Below, piece after piece: positions 10,685-20,953 of a stretch of DNA of 35,068 bases (positions are counted from its first letter, which is position 1; each line of letters begins with the position of its first letter). Origin of the DNA: Spirogloea muscicola (lineage: Eukaryota; Streptophyta; Zygnematophyceae; Spirogloeales; Spirogloeaceae); the NCBI GenBank assembly GCA_009602725.1, contig WELB01000088.1, positions 456,448 to 491,515 of the forward strand. Direction: 5' to 3'. The notes under the pieces are model-generated. The model was given only the letters and a program-made list of their open reading frames with translations. It ran no database searches and had not been told where the DNA came from. Position numbers and translations under genes: made by a program.

Positions 10685-12294
10685 ACCCACGGGTGAGCAC
10701 AAACAAATCTGACAAGCTAACTTGGGGAGCTGGAGCGCCGCCACGAAAGCCGNACGGCAGTCAGCATTGACGCCAGAAAAGGTGCAGAGAGTGACAGCAG
10801 CAGCTGCTGACGACTCCGGAGCTTGCGCCGCAAGCAGCTCAACCAGTCTCCCTGAGAACTGCAACCGAAGAGAATTTGCCAGAAGATCACTTTGCAGCTA
10901 CAGGAGCCCAATGTGGACTAAGAGGGGCAATTTAGGATGTTGCATAACAATGTCAGAGTCAGACAGACACACTTCAATACTTGAACTCAACTCTGTGACA
11001 GAGCATACTAGGGCCTTTCCACCCCAACCCCAGCATGAGCAAGTTGGCCTTGTCAAGCTTAGCACTTGAGGGTAAGGTCAAGCAAGAAAAGCTGACCAGA
11101 GACACCAGGGAAGGAAGGACAGGCTCGTTGTTGCCATTGCTGGCCAGCAAGCTCAGTGCTTCGGCAGCAGCAACGTGCCAGACACGTGGCTCGGCTTCCA
11201 GCATCATCTTCAAGCACTCTAGCAGGCGGTCATTTCTGCAACACATTGATGAGAAGCGGAGTTGCCATCCCATGCTTAGCAACTCATGTTGCACAGAGTG
11301 CCCAGAGATGCTCCGCTCGTGTACCCACCAAGAACATGTGCATTCCTGCAGCCCTCATGCGCAGCTGGCAATCAAGCAAGAAGTCACGATCACCATTCAT
11401 CTACCTAAGCAGAGGCTGGGAGTCGTGCTTCACCGTACAGTGACGAGCTCGAATGAGCGTCCTCAGACAGTTGTGGTCGGAGATTGACAAGGTACGCAAT
11501 GTTTGCAATGATCTCGATGGCATTAGTCACCAGCTCATCGTCTTCTGCATCCCTCACAGACACCAGCTCGGGCTTCAGAGATGGAGGGCCAGAGGCAGCG
11601 GTGAACTTCAGATAGATATTCTTGCTCTTGGCCACATATGCTCTCAGTGGGTGTCTTTCTCTGGATGCAACACAAGTGGTTCACATCAAGTTTTGAATGG
11701 ACCTGTTTGGTGGGCCTCCAGGATCTCGAGTAAGCATTCCAGGAATTTGGATTCAGCAATCAAGCTGGCATGGTTGCTGGGCACAAAGGAGAGGTTGCGC
11801 AGGATGTTTGACGAGGCCACCTGGTCAGGCAGCAGCCATGGCAACGGCATAAGTAGGTGCTGAAGGTGTGAGTGAGCTGTGGAGCTGATACTGGATGGTC
11901 ATCGTTTGCCCATGACTGAGGTCTTATTATTGGCCCCCTCATACAAAGACAGCACAAGGACAGCACGTTAAGGGCCTGATTTTGTCATAGCAGCAGCCGG
12001 CTGCTACAACGCGGCAACCACAAAGCCTTTGCACGGGCGTACTCGGTGATCCTGCTCTCTCGCGCGTCCACACCTGCCGCTTCACAACCTGCGGGGGCTC
12101 ATCGTCGTGCTGTCCAGCAAGGCGGACTAAACCCTAAGCCCCAAACCCTAAACCAGACCCCTGAACCTGAGCTCTAGATTTACCGCAGCCTGCAAGCGGC
12201 TCGCATGTTCTTCCTCATCGACGTTGAAGAGGCCAGCCTCCTGCCACGCCAGCTCTCGGGCTTCTTGCTCGGCGTCCTCCCGGAGAGCCGCATC
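10655..12294 (-). CDS. LFR: LFR-like armadillo-repeat protein (SWI/SNF subunit family), apparently incomplete
   Basis: Homologue of plant LEAF AND FLOWER RELATED, an ARM-repeat subunit of SWI/SNF chromatin remodellers in the nucleus. Minus-strand exons: 12294-12184 (WQEAGLFNVDEEE), 11820-11703 (ASSNILRNLSFVPSN), 11544 to about 11434 (EDDELVTNAIEIIANIA), 11235-11097 (WHVAAAEALSLLASNGNNEP) and 10858 to about 10722 (RLVELLAAQAPESSAAAAV, then NADCR). These match the middle and later ARM repeats of the family in order. The family's N-terminal ARM block is not seen upstream, where the divergent CGI-58 gene begins, and the last part (beyond NADCR) is missing: the open frame runs into repeat R2 and stops at 10655. 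The join between the 11434 and 11235 exons is off phase unless a weak donor is used. An N lies at 10753. It may be a short gene, a decayed copy or poorly assembled. Confidence 0.75.
12127..12154. repeat. Degenerate plant telomere-type repeat (telo-box cluster)
   Basis: Reads ctaaaccctaag, ccccaaaccctaaacc on the + strand, that is two exact AAACCCTAA units and flanking remnants. It sits in the 363-base intron between the first two visible LFR exons (12183-11821), about 270 bases from the divergent LFR/CGI-58 start region. Such units are known in plant promoters as telo-boxes; a regulatory role here is inference. Confidence 0.75.
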
Positions 12295-12430
12295 CTGCAC
12301 CGGTAACCTGTCCCGGGCCCGCTTCAGAGCTTCAGAAGCGCCGCTCCGCCCCCGGCACTCGCTCTAGCAAAGGGCATTCTAATCATCGTGCAGCTCAGGC
12401 ATACATGCCAGGGACACAGGCGTCACCTGA
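12295..12430. promoter_or_regulatory. Candidate bidirectional promoter between LFR and CGI-58
   Basis: The first visible LFR exon (minus) and the first CGI-58 exon (plus, open from 12431) point away from each other with only about 140 bases between. No TATA box was identified. An LFR-frame extension (ASEALKRARDRLPV) is open up to about 12360, so part of this may still be coding. Confidence 0.4.
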
Positions 12431-15400
12431 GCTTGGCCGCTGCCTCGGCGAGGTCCGGCGCCGGGCGGGCCCGCGTGCGCCGCTCGTCCACCTGAACCGC
12501 GCGAGTGCTGGTGGGCGGCGGTCAGCTCCGGAGGAGAGGCGAGGAGAGGAGAGCTGCGAGCTGCGGCGCTCGCGAGCCGTGGCGGCTGGAGATGCGCCGC
12601 GCCAGAGCGCCCGGCCCCGGGGCGCGGCCACGGGGAGCCCTTGGGAGCGTGGCCGCAGCCATGGCCCTGGCAGGCGAGGGTTTGGGAGGCGCACGACGGC
12701 GAGGAGGGCGTCGAGGAGGCCGGGGACGCGGAGGAGCGGCGGCGCGGCGGCGGCGGCGGCGGCGGCGGCGCGTGGCCGGGCTTCCTGCGCTGGAAGCCGA
12801 CCAGCCCGCAGCTGCTCATCGAGGCGGAGCGGCGGCTGCTCAGCACGCTCGTCAAGTACGGCGCTCGACGTCCATGGCCCCTCCTCGTTGTCGTCCCGTC
12901 TCCGCCGTCGCCATGGCCGTCGGGCCTGACGGAGGCTGCCTTTCGTGTGGCCACCTTTGGCTGCAGGACGCCATACGTGCAGGAGCGCGTGGACATCGGG
13001 CCCGGGCCTCCGGCGATCAAGTTCCGCCTCTTCTCGCAGGCCGTCAAGACGCGGTACATCAACACCGTCACGTTCGACAAGCCCGGCGGCGGCAGTGGCG
13101 GCGCGCCAGCGGCCGACAAGCCAGTCCTGGTGATGGTGCACGGCTACGGCGCGGCGCAGGGCTTCTTCTTCCGCAACTTCGACGCCCTGGCCGACCACTT
13201 CCGGGTCCACGCCATCGACCAGCTCGGGTGCGCGTCTGCTCCGCAGCCGCCGGACTTGGGACCTTAATGGTGGCTGGCATTGAGTCGGCTGTGTTGCAGA
13301 GGGATGTGGAGCAAACCTGACAGTGGACGACGCGGCAGTCTGTGCAGGTGGGGGGGCTCAAGTAGGCCGGCATTCGTCTGCAAGTCCACTGAGGGTATCA
13401 TCCCGTGAACCTCAGAGGACTGAGCTGTAGTAGTTTGGCTGTATGAGGGTGGGAGTAGAAGCAGCCTCATTTGTCAGGCATGCACTGCAGCAGCTCACGC
13501 AGATGCTATTTCTGTGTGGGCCTAGCAAAGAGCGACAGTGCAAGTTGTAGCTGGCCCGGCATCTGGTGGCCTTGATACATATACTTCAAAATTGTCATAA
13601 GTGACGGTGGCAACGTGTGGGTGCACCCCACCAATCAGACTTTGTTTTGGTGGGACGCTAGGAATTGCCTGATGCACTCATCGTGGTTGCTGCTGGGTGT
13701 ACAGAGACAGAGTCGTGGTTTGTTGACTCGTTGGAGGACTGGCGCAAGGCCAAGGGCATTGACAAATTTGTGCTGCTCGGCCACTCCTTCGGTGGCTACA
13801 TTTCGGCACGCTATGCTCTCAAGGTGTCAACAATGTCCACAGCGTTGCTCCATGTAAACTCTGCAGATTTTGCACTTAAATATGATCACTTAGGCTTCAA
13901 GGGTACTGCTCTTGTTTGCCTAACACTGGAGGCACATCTTTTACCATCTTCGTCCTCCCTTGCTTGCAGCACCCCGAGCGCGTGCAGCGCCTCATCCTTG
14001 TGGGCACTGCCGGGTTTGCGCCTGAGTCAGACAAGATGATGAAATTCCGCGGCACCTTCAAGGGCCAGATGCTCTCCTTCCTCTGGAACGCCAACACGAC
14101 GCCACAGAGCATCATCAGGTCTGCAGGGACTCGGCATGCATGCACCCACTCTTGTTCAAGCCTCAGAAACACCCAACTTTTGATGCGGCAGTGCTTGAAG
14201 TCATGGAATATGCAGCAATGCAATCTTCACTAGCAGCAGAGTCTAGGGATAAGTGGCACTTTGTTCGTGTTCTACATTGTAAGATGCAACAGCTGAATCT
14301 TGCTTATCTGCCATCTTCTTGTCTGCTGCAGGTTTTTCGGGCCACTGGGCCCGCGGTTCGTGTTGGGCTACACATCCAACCGCTTTGGGGAGAAGGCCCA
14401 GGGCCTAAAGCTGACTGATGATGAAGCTCCCCTCTTCACAGGTGCTCTCGGCATTACAAATTATACAGCAGTCTCCTGCAGATGTTTGCACGCCCTCATG
14501 TGGCCCGCATTTGTGCTGCAGCAGCAGCTAAATGTGCTTCTCTCCATCGAGCTGCTTCTGTTGTGGCCCCAGATTACATGTACCACACTCTTGCGGGACA
14601 GGCAAGTGGGGAGATGTGCCTCAAACACCTCTTCTCCTTAGGCGCCTTTGCCAGGCGCCCACTGGTGCATGAGTACGATGCTTCCCAACTTGTCTTGTCA
14701 TAAGCATTGATCATCTTGATCCGGCCAAAAGATCGTCCTCCAGGACGCGGAAACCTGAATTGGCTTGTGCTCGTGCATGGCTTGAGCTGCTTAAGCTGAG
14801 AGAGCCCGATGGTTTTCTTCGTTTCACCATGAGCAACTTGCCTTGCAGTGCCCACGACTTCAAGATGCCCACCAGCTTCATATATGGCACAGATGACTGG
14901 ATGAACTACCGAGCAGGTTACGAGGCTGCTCAGATGATGGAGGTTGACGTTGATCTCATGCGAGTTCCTCAGGTGATGTCCCCCTTGATGAATAACATGT
15001 GCTTTTAGAGGACGAGGTTGTGGGGCGCTGCACTTATGGCGCACTTGGGAAGTCAAGTGTATGTATGTTAGACCTGTATTTGTCTGTATCGAAGTGGTTA
15101 TGCTTTGCGTCAATTTTGAAGGCCAAGCAAGCTCCGTGCACGTCTGACAACCTCTGCTCAATTTCACAGGGAGGCCATTACATCTTCCTGGACAACGCTC
15201 CTGGCTTTTTGTCCGCGGTGCTCAATGCGTGCCGGGAAATCCTCCCAGCCTCGGTGCGAGCGGCACTTATTGTGCCGCCAGACCAGGACTACTTTGAGGT
15301 ACCTGTACATAAGCTGGACGCCAAGGCGACGCAGTTTGATGGTCAGGATGTCAATGGCCACTCAGGTCCCACCAAGGAAGCAGAAACAGATGTAGAAACA

Positions 15401-15469
15401 TTTAGGCCAGAGAGCCCACGGATACATCGGTGGGGGCGGCAGGTGTCCAGCTCCTGGCGGTTTGGGTGA
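12431..15469 (+). CDS. CGI-58: CGI-58/ABHD5-like alpha/beta hydrolase
   Basis: Homologue of plant CGI-58, a lipid-droplet/peroxisome-linked regulator of neutral lipid turnover. Exons: up to 12855 (GFLRWKPTSPQLLIEAERRL), 12967-13227 (VLVMVHGYGAAQGFFFRNF, AIDQLG), about 13300-13348, 13705-13823, 13970-14118, 14332-14441, 14573-14672, 14849-14972 and 15170-15469. The nucleophile elbow LLGHSFGG keeps its serine (codon 13785-13787). The acid-region motif is FIYGTDDWMNY, and the final exon starts GGHYIFLD, an HX4D motif, followed by a tail of about 80 residues rich in charged residues. The start is unresolved: the first exon is open from 12431 (stop at 12428) but holds no in-frame ATG, while the best-context ATG (12661) is in another frame upstream of a CGG run. 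The entry to the exon near 13300 is one base out of phase. The identity is firm. Confidence 0.9.
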
Positions 15470-16616
15470 CGGTATGCACTGTACTTGCTCGAAGCAACTG
15501 GCTGCCAGCACCCGGCTAACATTTGGTGGTCTGCCAGCTACATTGGCAGACAATTGGTAGACATGCTAGCCAAACGGTTGCGCTCTGTGAGGACTCCTGC
15601 CAACTGTGCCCATGTTCATTGGGCACTTGCGGGGCTGGTTGTCCTCCTATGATCAATGAGGCGCGCATGTCCCTGGATAACAACATTCTTTGAGGAGCCC
15701 ATACTCCCCAGTTCAGATTGCTGCAGCACCACACAAAGACGGCTTTTTCGATGGTCGATATCTGCACAGCCTAGGCAGGCTAGCTGAGCATGCCGTCGCG
15801 ATTTTCTGCACTTGCAAGCATTGTTTGCATGCAATATGGAGATTTGATGGTCTTATGGAGGCTTGTTACTCCCCTGTGACATCAAGTGGGCTCCATGAGC
15901 AGTTGTATATTGATTTTGACGTATGAGGCCAGGGTCGTCCAACTCTTGAGGATTGGAGCTCATGAGCTCCCCTTCAGCTGCAGTGTTTGGCTGCCAGTAT
16001 TTTCGACTTGCAGCCATAGAGTCGGGGTCAGTGATTGGCCAGCTGTAGTGCCCTATGGTATTGGCTGACCAGTTTGCGTTTTCTCATTGGAGCTTTACTT
16101 GGCCCTTGTCTCTCACTCCTTGTCTCAGGCCCTGTCCATGTTTTGGGCTAGCCTTTCACACCCATCGCCTCCCAGTGAGAGCGCTTCTTCGCATACACAG
16201 CCACCGCCTCCTTCTGGGAAGAGCTTTCTGTCCTGTGTTAAAAGCTCGACGTCTCCTCATTCAGGTGTAGCTTAATTTGCAGCTGTCCCAAGCTTTGATT
16301 CAATATCAGCGTGTTAAGCGCACTCTCAGCCAGGTCAATGGCTTCCGTGACGGTGCTCCTTGCTCCCAAGTAGCCTGTCGGACATGCATGTGCTCAATCG
16401 TGGGTACTGACGTCCCGCTGCAGTACTCGCGAGAACGGGCCAGCTTTTCCACCGTTACCTTAAGCCCCCCTTAGCATACAGAGGGCTTCCCATTGGTAGC
16501 CCCATGCCCCACCAAAGGAAAGGAAAGACTCTTCCAGTAGAGCGCGGTGGCTGTTGGCCAGCCCAGAAAGACGATGAGAGTGAGATAGACCAAAGTGACA
16601 TGGGCCTTTCCATTCC
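15470..16616. other. Non-coding gap after CGI-58
   Basis: No exon or RNA gene was recognised. Open frames are short and without family resemblance. The right part may belong to the decayed retrotransposon that becomes readable from about 16617. Confidence 0.5.
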
Positions 16617-17251
16617 GATTCGGAGGTAGTGGGCGTCCATGACCTCCTACGGGACACCCTGGCGGGCCTGATGCGCGACGCCGGCTACCGCGCCATTGCG
16701 TAAGTAAGCAATGTAATGCCCATCACCACAAATTCCCAGGGACGCCATCACCGTCGCACCCTTGACATTGTGGGTGTACAAACCTAGCGGTGGCCCACGT
16801 GCCTTGATGGATGTGGTGGTGACGGAGGCATACAAGAGTTCCGCTTCGATGCACACTGCTGGTCACGCAGTGGGAGGTGCTGAGCTGAGGAAAGCTCCGA
16901 CACTACTCTGACTACCCCTGCAGCGATCACCTCCTACCGACGGCAATCGACACTTTCGGCTGCATGGGCCCTCGCTTCCACACCTTAGTGCAGAATACTG
17001 CAAGCTTGGGATACGCTCGACGTGAGGATATGCTTCCAGCTCAAATGAGCATGCCGACAGCCTACTTGTCATTCTTGCGTCGTCGAGTGTCAGCTTGTCT
17101 GCAGCGAGCTCATCAGGCTCATGCGTTGCATGAGAAAGCTGGTCGAGCCTTGGCTGGTAGTTCAAGAGCTTGTCGATTGCCGTCCGGTATTCGGGCATCA
17201 GTTAGCGACCTCTATGTGCTGACTCAGTGGTTACTGAGCGGGTCAGCCTAG
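16617..17251 (+). mobile_element. Degenerate non-LTR (LINE-like) retrotransposon, 3' part of its polyprotein
   Basis: Three successive pieces in three frames read like the region after the reverse transcriptase in algal LINE-type elements: VVGVHDLLRDTLAGLMRDAG (16626-16700), then KPSGGPRALMDVVVTEAYKS with SAGHA-like AGHAVGGAELRKA (16741-16914), then DTFGCMGPRFHTLV and RRRVSACLQRAHQAHALH (16930-17250). The frame changes and stops between pieces show it is a relic. The pattern (HDxxRD, DVVVT, ending in an RRRVSxxLQRAHAxALH-like block) is recalled from such elements and was not searched. The R2 repeat follows about 75 bases downstream. No target-site duplication or poly(A) was identified. Confidence 0.6.
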
Positions 17252-17326
17252 CAGCAGGTGACGTACATTTGTCAATGTGCTTGCCTTCGTACTTGGCAGG
17301 CCACACATGGCCCTCTATCTCTTTTC

Positions 17327-17379
17327 TTTGGCTTGAAATGGCCTCCCTTTCAATTCATGCGCCCCGCGCGCCTTCTCTC
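17327..17379 (+). repeat. R2 repeat, short copy overlapping the START gene start
   Basis: It contains ttggcttgaaatggcctccc, tttcaattcatgcgccccgc and gcgccttctctc, almost identical to 26280-26330. Its ATG at 17357 is in frame with the first START-gene exon. Confidence 0.8.
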
Positions 17380-20300
17380 TTTTCACACACCCATTCATTC
17401 TTCAGTAGAGGCTTTGGCGGACCTGGCTCGACGCCCGTCGACCGCCGCGGGCCAGCGCCAGAGCCCTCCCGCCGCGCCGCGCCGCGCCGCGCCGCGAGCT
17501 GCGNCCGCGGCCGCGCGGCAGCTGCTGGACCGCAACCTCTGCGCGCCGGAGCTCTGCGACGCCGCCGCCGTGCGCCGCATCCTGCGCCAGAGCTCCGGTG
17601 CGCCGCTCTGCTCCGCCGCCCCACCACCCGGCCTGCGACGGCCCTCCGGCCTTGGTGGAGAGGCCCTCTCGCTCTGCTGCTGGGCGGTGCTTCCGCTGCC
17701 GGCATCCCTGCTGGCAAGCGGAGGACTGGAGGGGCCCTGACCTGCGGCGGGCAGGCGGTCGAGCAAGCCGAATCCGTCGAGACCTCGAGCTGGCCGTGCT
17801 GGCCTTGGCCTTGGCCAGTTGGTCTCTCGTGGGCGGCCACCGGCCGTCGATGGCCAGCAGCGTGCCCACAGTAGACTGGTCTTGCTCACGTCAAGGCTTG
17901 CACCCAGCACCCAGCCATGAGCTGCGGCAGGCCGGCCGCTGACCTGCTCGCTCTGCAGGGCTGGCCGACAATGGCGGGACTGCGGAGGAGCTGGAGAGCC
18001 GCGGCCAGAGGGCCTTTGAGCTCCTGGAGCTGATGCGCAGCGCGACCGCCGAGCACACTGCGGGCCTCGTCGTCACCGAGGACATCGAAGGAGGCCCCGC
18101 AAATCAATGGAAGGTCGGCCAGCCCACCTTCGAGTACACTCCTGTCAGCGCCCTGCTGCTCAGATGAGCATCAGCTTGTGGATGGAAAAGCTCAATTTTG
18201 GTCTAGGATTGCAGCAGTCTTGTAAGATCCAATCCTGTGGCAGCAGAATTGGTTGGAGGCAACAGGCCCAGCCCGCGAGCTGCTCCAAAAGCAGGTCTCT
18301 GGCCGCCTCCTATGTGCAGCTCAAGGAGAACAAGGAGACATTTCGCGTCATGTATCGCAAAGGCGCGGAGGGTACGCCGTTCCACACCCTCTGCTTGGAA
18401 GGTGTCGTGGAGGGGCCTATGCCTTTAGGTACGATCAGCCTCAACAACTCACTCACAACTCTTAGTGACTTGCTCTATCCGGAGCTTCACTCTGAAGTTC
18501 ATGTTTCATCTAGCTGCATACCAGCAGACTTTTCAAGGAATGTACATGTGGGTTGTGTACCTCAGTGGATAGTCTGGAAGGAGGCTGTGGTACTTAGTAA
18601 CTCACAGCAGTTTTTGCTACGCCATATACAACATGGGAGAAGGCAGCCAATTGCTCAACTGCGTCCTGCTTAGCTCTAAGCGCAATCAGCAGTTCCTTTC
18701 CATCATTGACATGACAACACCCTATGTTGTGGTCAAGATGTTGTGATGATTATGTAGTGATGGTTAGCTTGATTGCATGATTATGCAGCGCTTGCTGTAG
18801 CTTGGGAGGCTCCATACTTCAAGGAGTGGTAAGATCACCGGTCCATGCCCAGAGCCTTGACGCATATTACTGCTGTCTGTCTCTTCCTGCCAGAAGTCCT
18901 TGTTTGACAGTAAGTGCCTGCTTCCTGGAGGCTGCAGAGCTACTTACATGCAGGTTTTGTCCCTTCCTTTGCACCCCCCAGGTGGCCACAGTTTTCTGTC
19001 CCTCCATTTAAGATTTCACACTCCTCATACCTGAGGCGCATCCGTGTAGGTGAAGATGTTTGGTTCATCAGGTGTGCCAAGCGCTTGCAGAGTTGTACCT
19101 GTCCACATGTCTCAGCGTTCTGAACAAGTTCTTGCCAGGAATTGTGAAATTAATCTGACTTCGTTGACAATAAGGTGGGTCATCTCATGCTGTGATGATG
19201 CTAACTCAACAGTCCTCCTTGTGGTCTTTGTTGCTTGCAATTTTGAATCTTGCAGATTCAAAATTCCTTGGCCACTTGCCGCCAGGGAAGTTGCTGCAGT
19301 TACTCGAGCACACGCGTACTTTGACAAAGGGCTTCTGCTTGCCTTGGTGGAATCTGTGAGCCTGCAAACTCAGCTCACATGCTCACTTTGTGCAAAAACC
19401 TGGCCACTGCTAGATGTACGAGCACGCTGCTGTTGTTGTAGAAGCAGATGAGACAGACTAAGCATGGGATTTACGTGGACAATCATCAAAATAGTGTTCC
19501 TCACAGCACCACAATTTAAGCAGCATGTTTATTTGCAGAACTCTCAAGCACACTTGAGCCCAGGCTGATGATTGACTGATGATTGACCACCCAGGTGCCT
19601 GAGGAGGCCAGCAATGTTGTTGAGCAGCGAGATGGATTCAAGGCGGGTGATATACCGGCCATTGGTCCACACACTGTCCGGGTGGATCTGACAGGCGGCT
19701 ATGTCTTTCAGAAGATCACAGCCAGCTCCACGTACTTCAGGTCAGACACTTGGTCAGCAGTTTGTGCAAGTGAAAATTGCTCCTCTTGGGTACCATATCA
19801 TCCAGCTCAAGGTGTAAATTTGCTGCACTGAGCAACACGTCAAGCAGGTAATATGGGTGCCCTGTACCACGTTAGTGTATTGCACCATGCTGAGCCAGCT
19901 CTATGGTGTAAGTGCAGAACCATCATCACCATGGACATGAAGCTGGGGCTAGTACCTCCGTGGGTCATCAACTTCATCAGTTTGCAACTTGCAGGAGGCG
20001 GCTACAAGCTCTTCCAAAAGGTTCAACCTACTCCATCATGTCACTGATGCAGCTTGTGTTAGATGCATCGTGGTCCTTACTGTCTCCTTACATCATGGAG
20101 AAGCATGTCAGAGAGACAGAGGGATAGCAGCAGATGACTCTCGCTTGCTTTAACCTGCTGGAAAAGGCCTCCGCTTTCAGCATGACCAACAAGATCTATG
20201 CATGCTCTGCAGTTCGTTCATAATGCTTGGACCAGCCCCAAGGGCTCAGGCAAGGTGTTCCAGCAGCTTGCTGCTTCCGAGCCTCTCTATCAGAAGCTGC

Positions 20301-20953
20301 AGACGGGAATGGAGGCTTACCAGCCAGTGGTGCCTGTCGTGGCACCAATAATGGAACCTCAGGCGGCAGATCTGGTTCAACAAAATGAGCACTTGTTACA
20401 GCACAATGATGCAAACGGAAGGAGATTGGACCTTGAGAGGACATTGAGTCACACAAGCAGCGAGCAGCAGCAGGATAGGGACTCCTCAGGAGACAATGCA
20501 GTTCAAGGAGGGGCTAAGCCAAACGAGGACTTAAAGGCAGGGATGGAGAGGGCTCCAGTGTCCGGCAACTTGGCTGGTCAGTCCATGATCTGGCCACCAC
20601 GTGGGACCTCCAGAGATGGCCAGAGGCCATCAAGTAGCAATGAGGATGTGAACAAGGCCTTGTCAGCTCTTGACACTGCCATAGCGAAGATGAGGGCTTT
20701 GAAATTTAAGGATTCAGCTGCGGGTGTTCGGGCACCTGGGCAAGGGATGCTGCCTCAAGCAAGCACAACTGTGGAGAATGTGGCACCAGGTGCAGCAGCA
20801 GGTCTTGTGACTGCTATGCGATCTCAGCCGGCTGCTTCAGATTGGCAGCCACAGGTAATTCAAAGTGGTCGACCAGCTGCCTCGATCAGTCAGCTGCCAC
20901 TTCATGTGCCTCGATCAGTCAGCTGCCACTTCATGTCAACCAACAGACGATGA
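17357..20953 (+). CDS. START (SRPBCC) lipid-binding domain protein
   Basis: Predicted lipid-binding protein with one START domain and a long disordered C-terminal tail. Exons: 17357-17597, 17959-18113, 18320-18428, 18789-18828, 18982-19071, 19256-19355, 19595-19740, 19918-20020, 20213-20953; all joins keep phase, giving 574 residues. Domain order: an N-terminal helical part (QLLDRNLCAPELC; TEDIEGGPANQWK), then START landmarks FRVMYRKGAEGTPFHTL, LEGVVEGPMPLALAVAWEAP, YFKEWWPQFSVPPFKI, LRRIRVGEDVWF, FKIPWPLAAREVAAVT, MDMKLGLVPPWVINF and GGGYKLFQK. The tail is Gln/Ser rich with one helix (NKALSALDTAIAKMRALKF). The start is tentative because the only in-frame ATG near the first exon is inside repeat R2. 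An N lies at 17504. A 29-base tandem duplication at 20879-20936 shifts the last frame. The lipid ligand is unknown. Confidence 0.82.
20879..20936 (+). repeat. Exact 29-base tandem duplication
   Basis: Units 20879-20907 and 20908-20936 are identical; each begins gcctcgatcag and ends cacttcatgt. As 29 is not a multiple of three, the copy shifts the reading frame of the START gene and leads to the stop at 20951-20953. Without one copy the frame would continue to a stop at 21067-21069. Confidence 0.95.

Noticed and set aside
12379-13210. Long minus-strand open frames (246 and 271 codons)
   Set aside because: They are antisense to the GC-rich first exons of CGI-58, whose plus-strand reading matches the family; high GC keeps the opposite frames open.
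17355-17910. Minus-strand GC-rich open frames of 155-171 codons
   Set aside because: They are antisense to the first START-gene exon and its intron, and carry no family motif.
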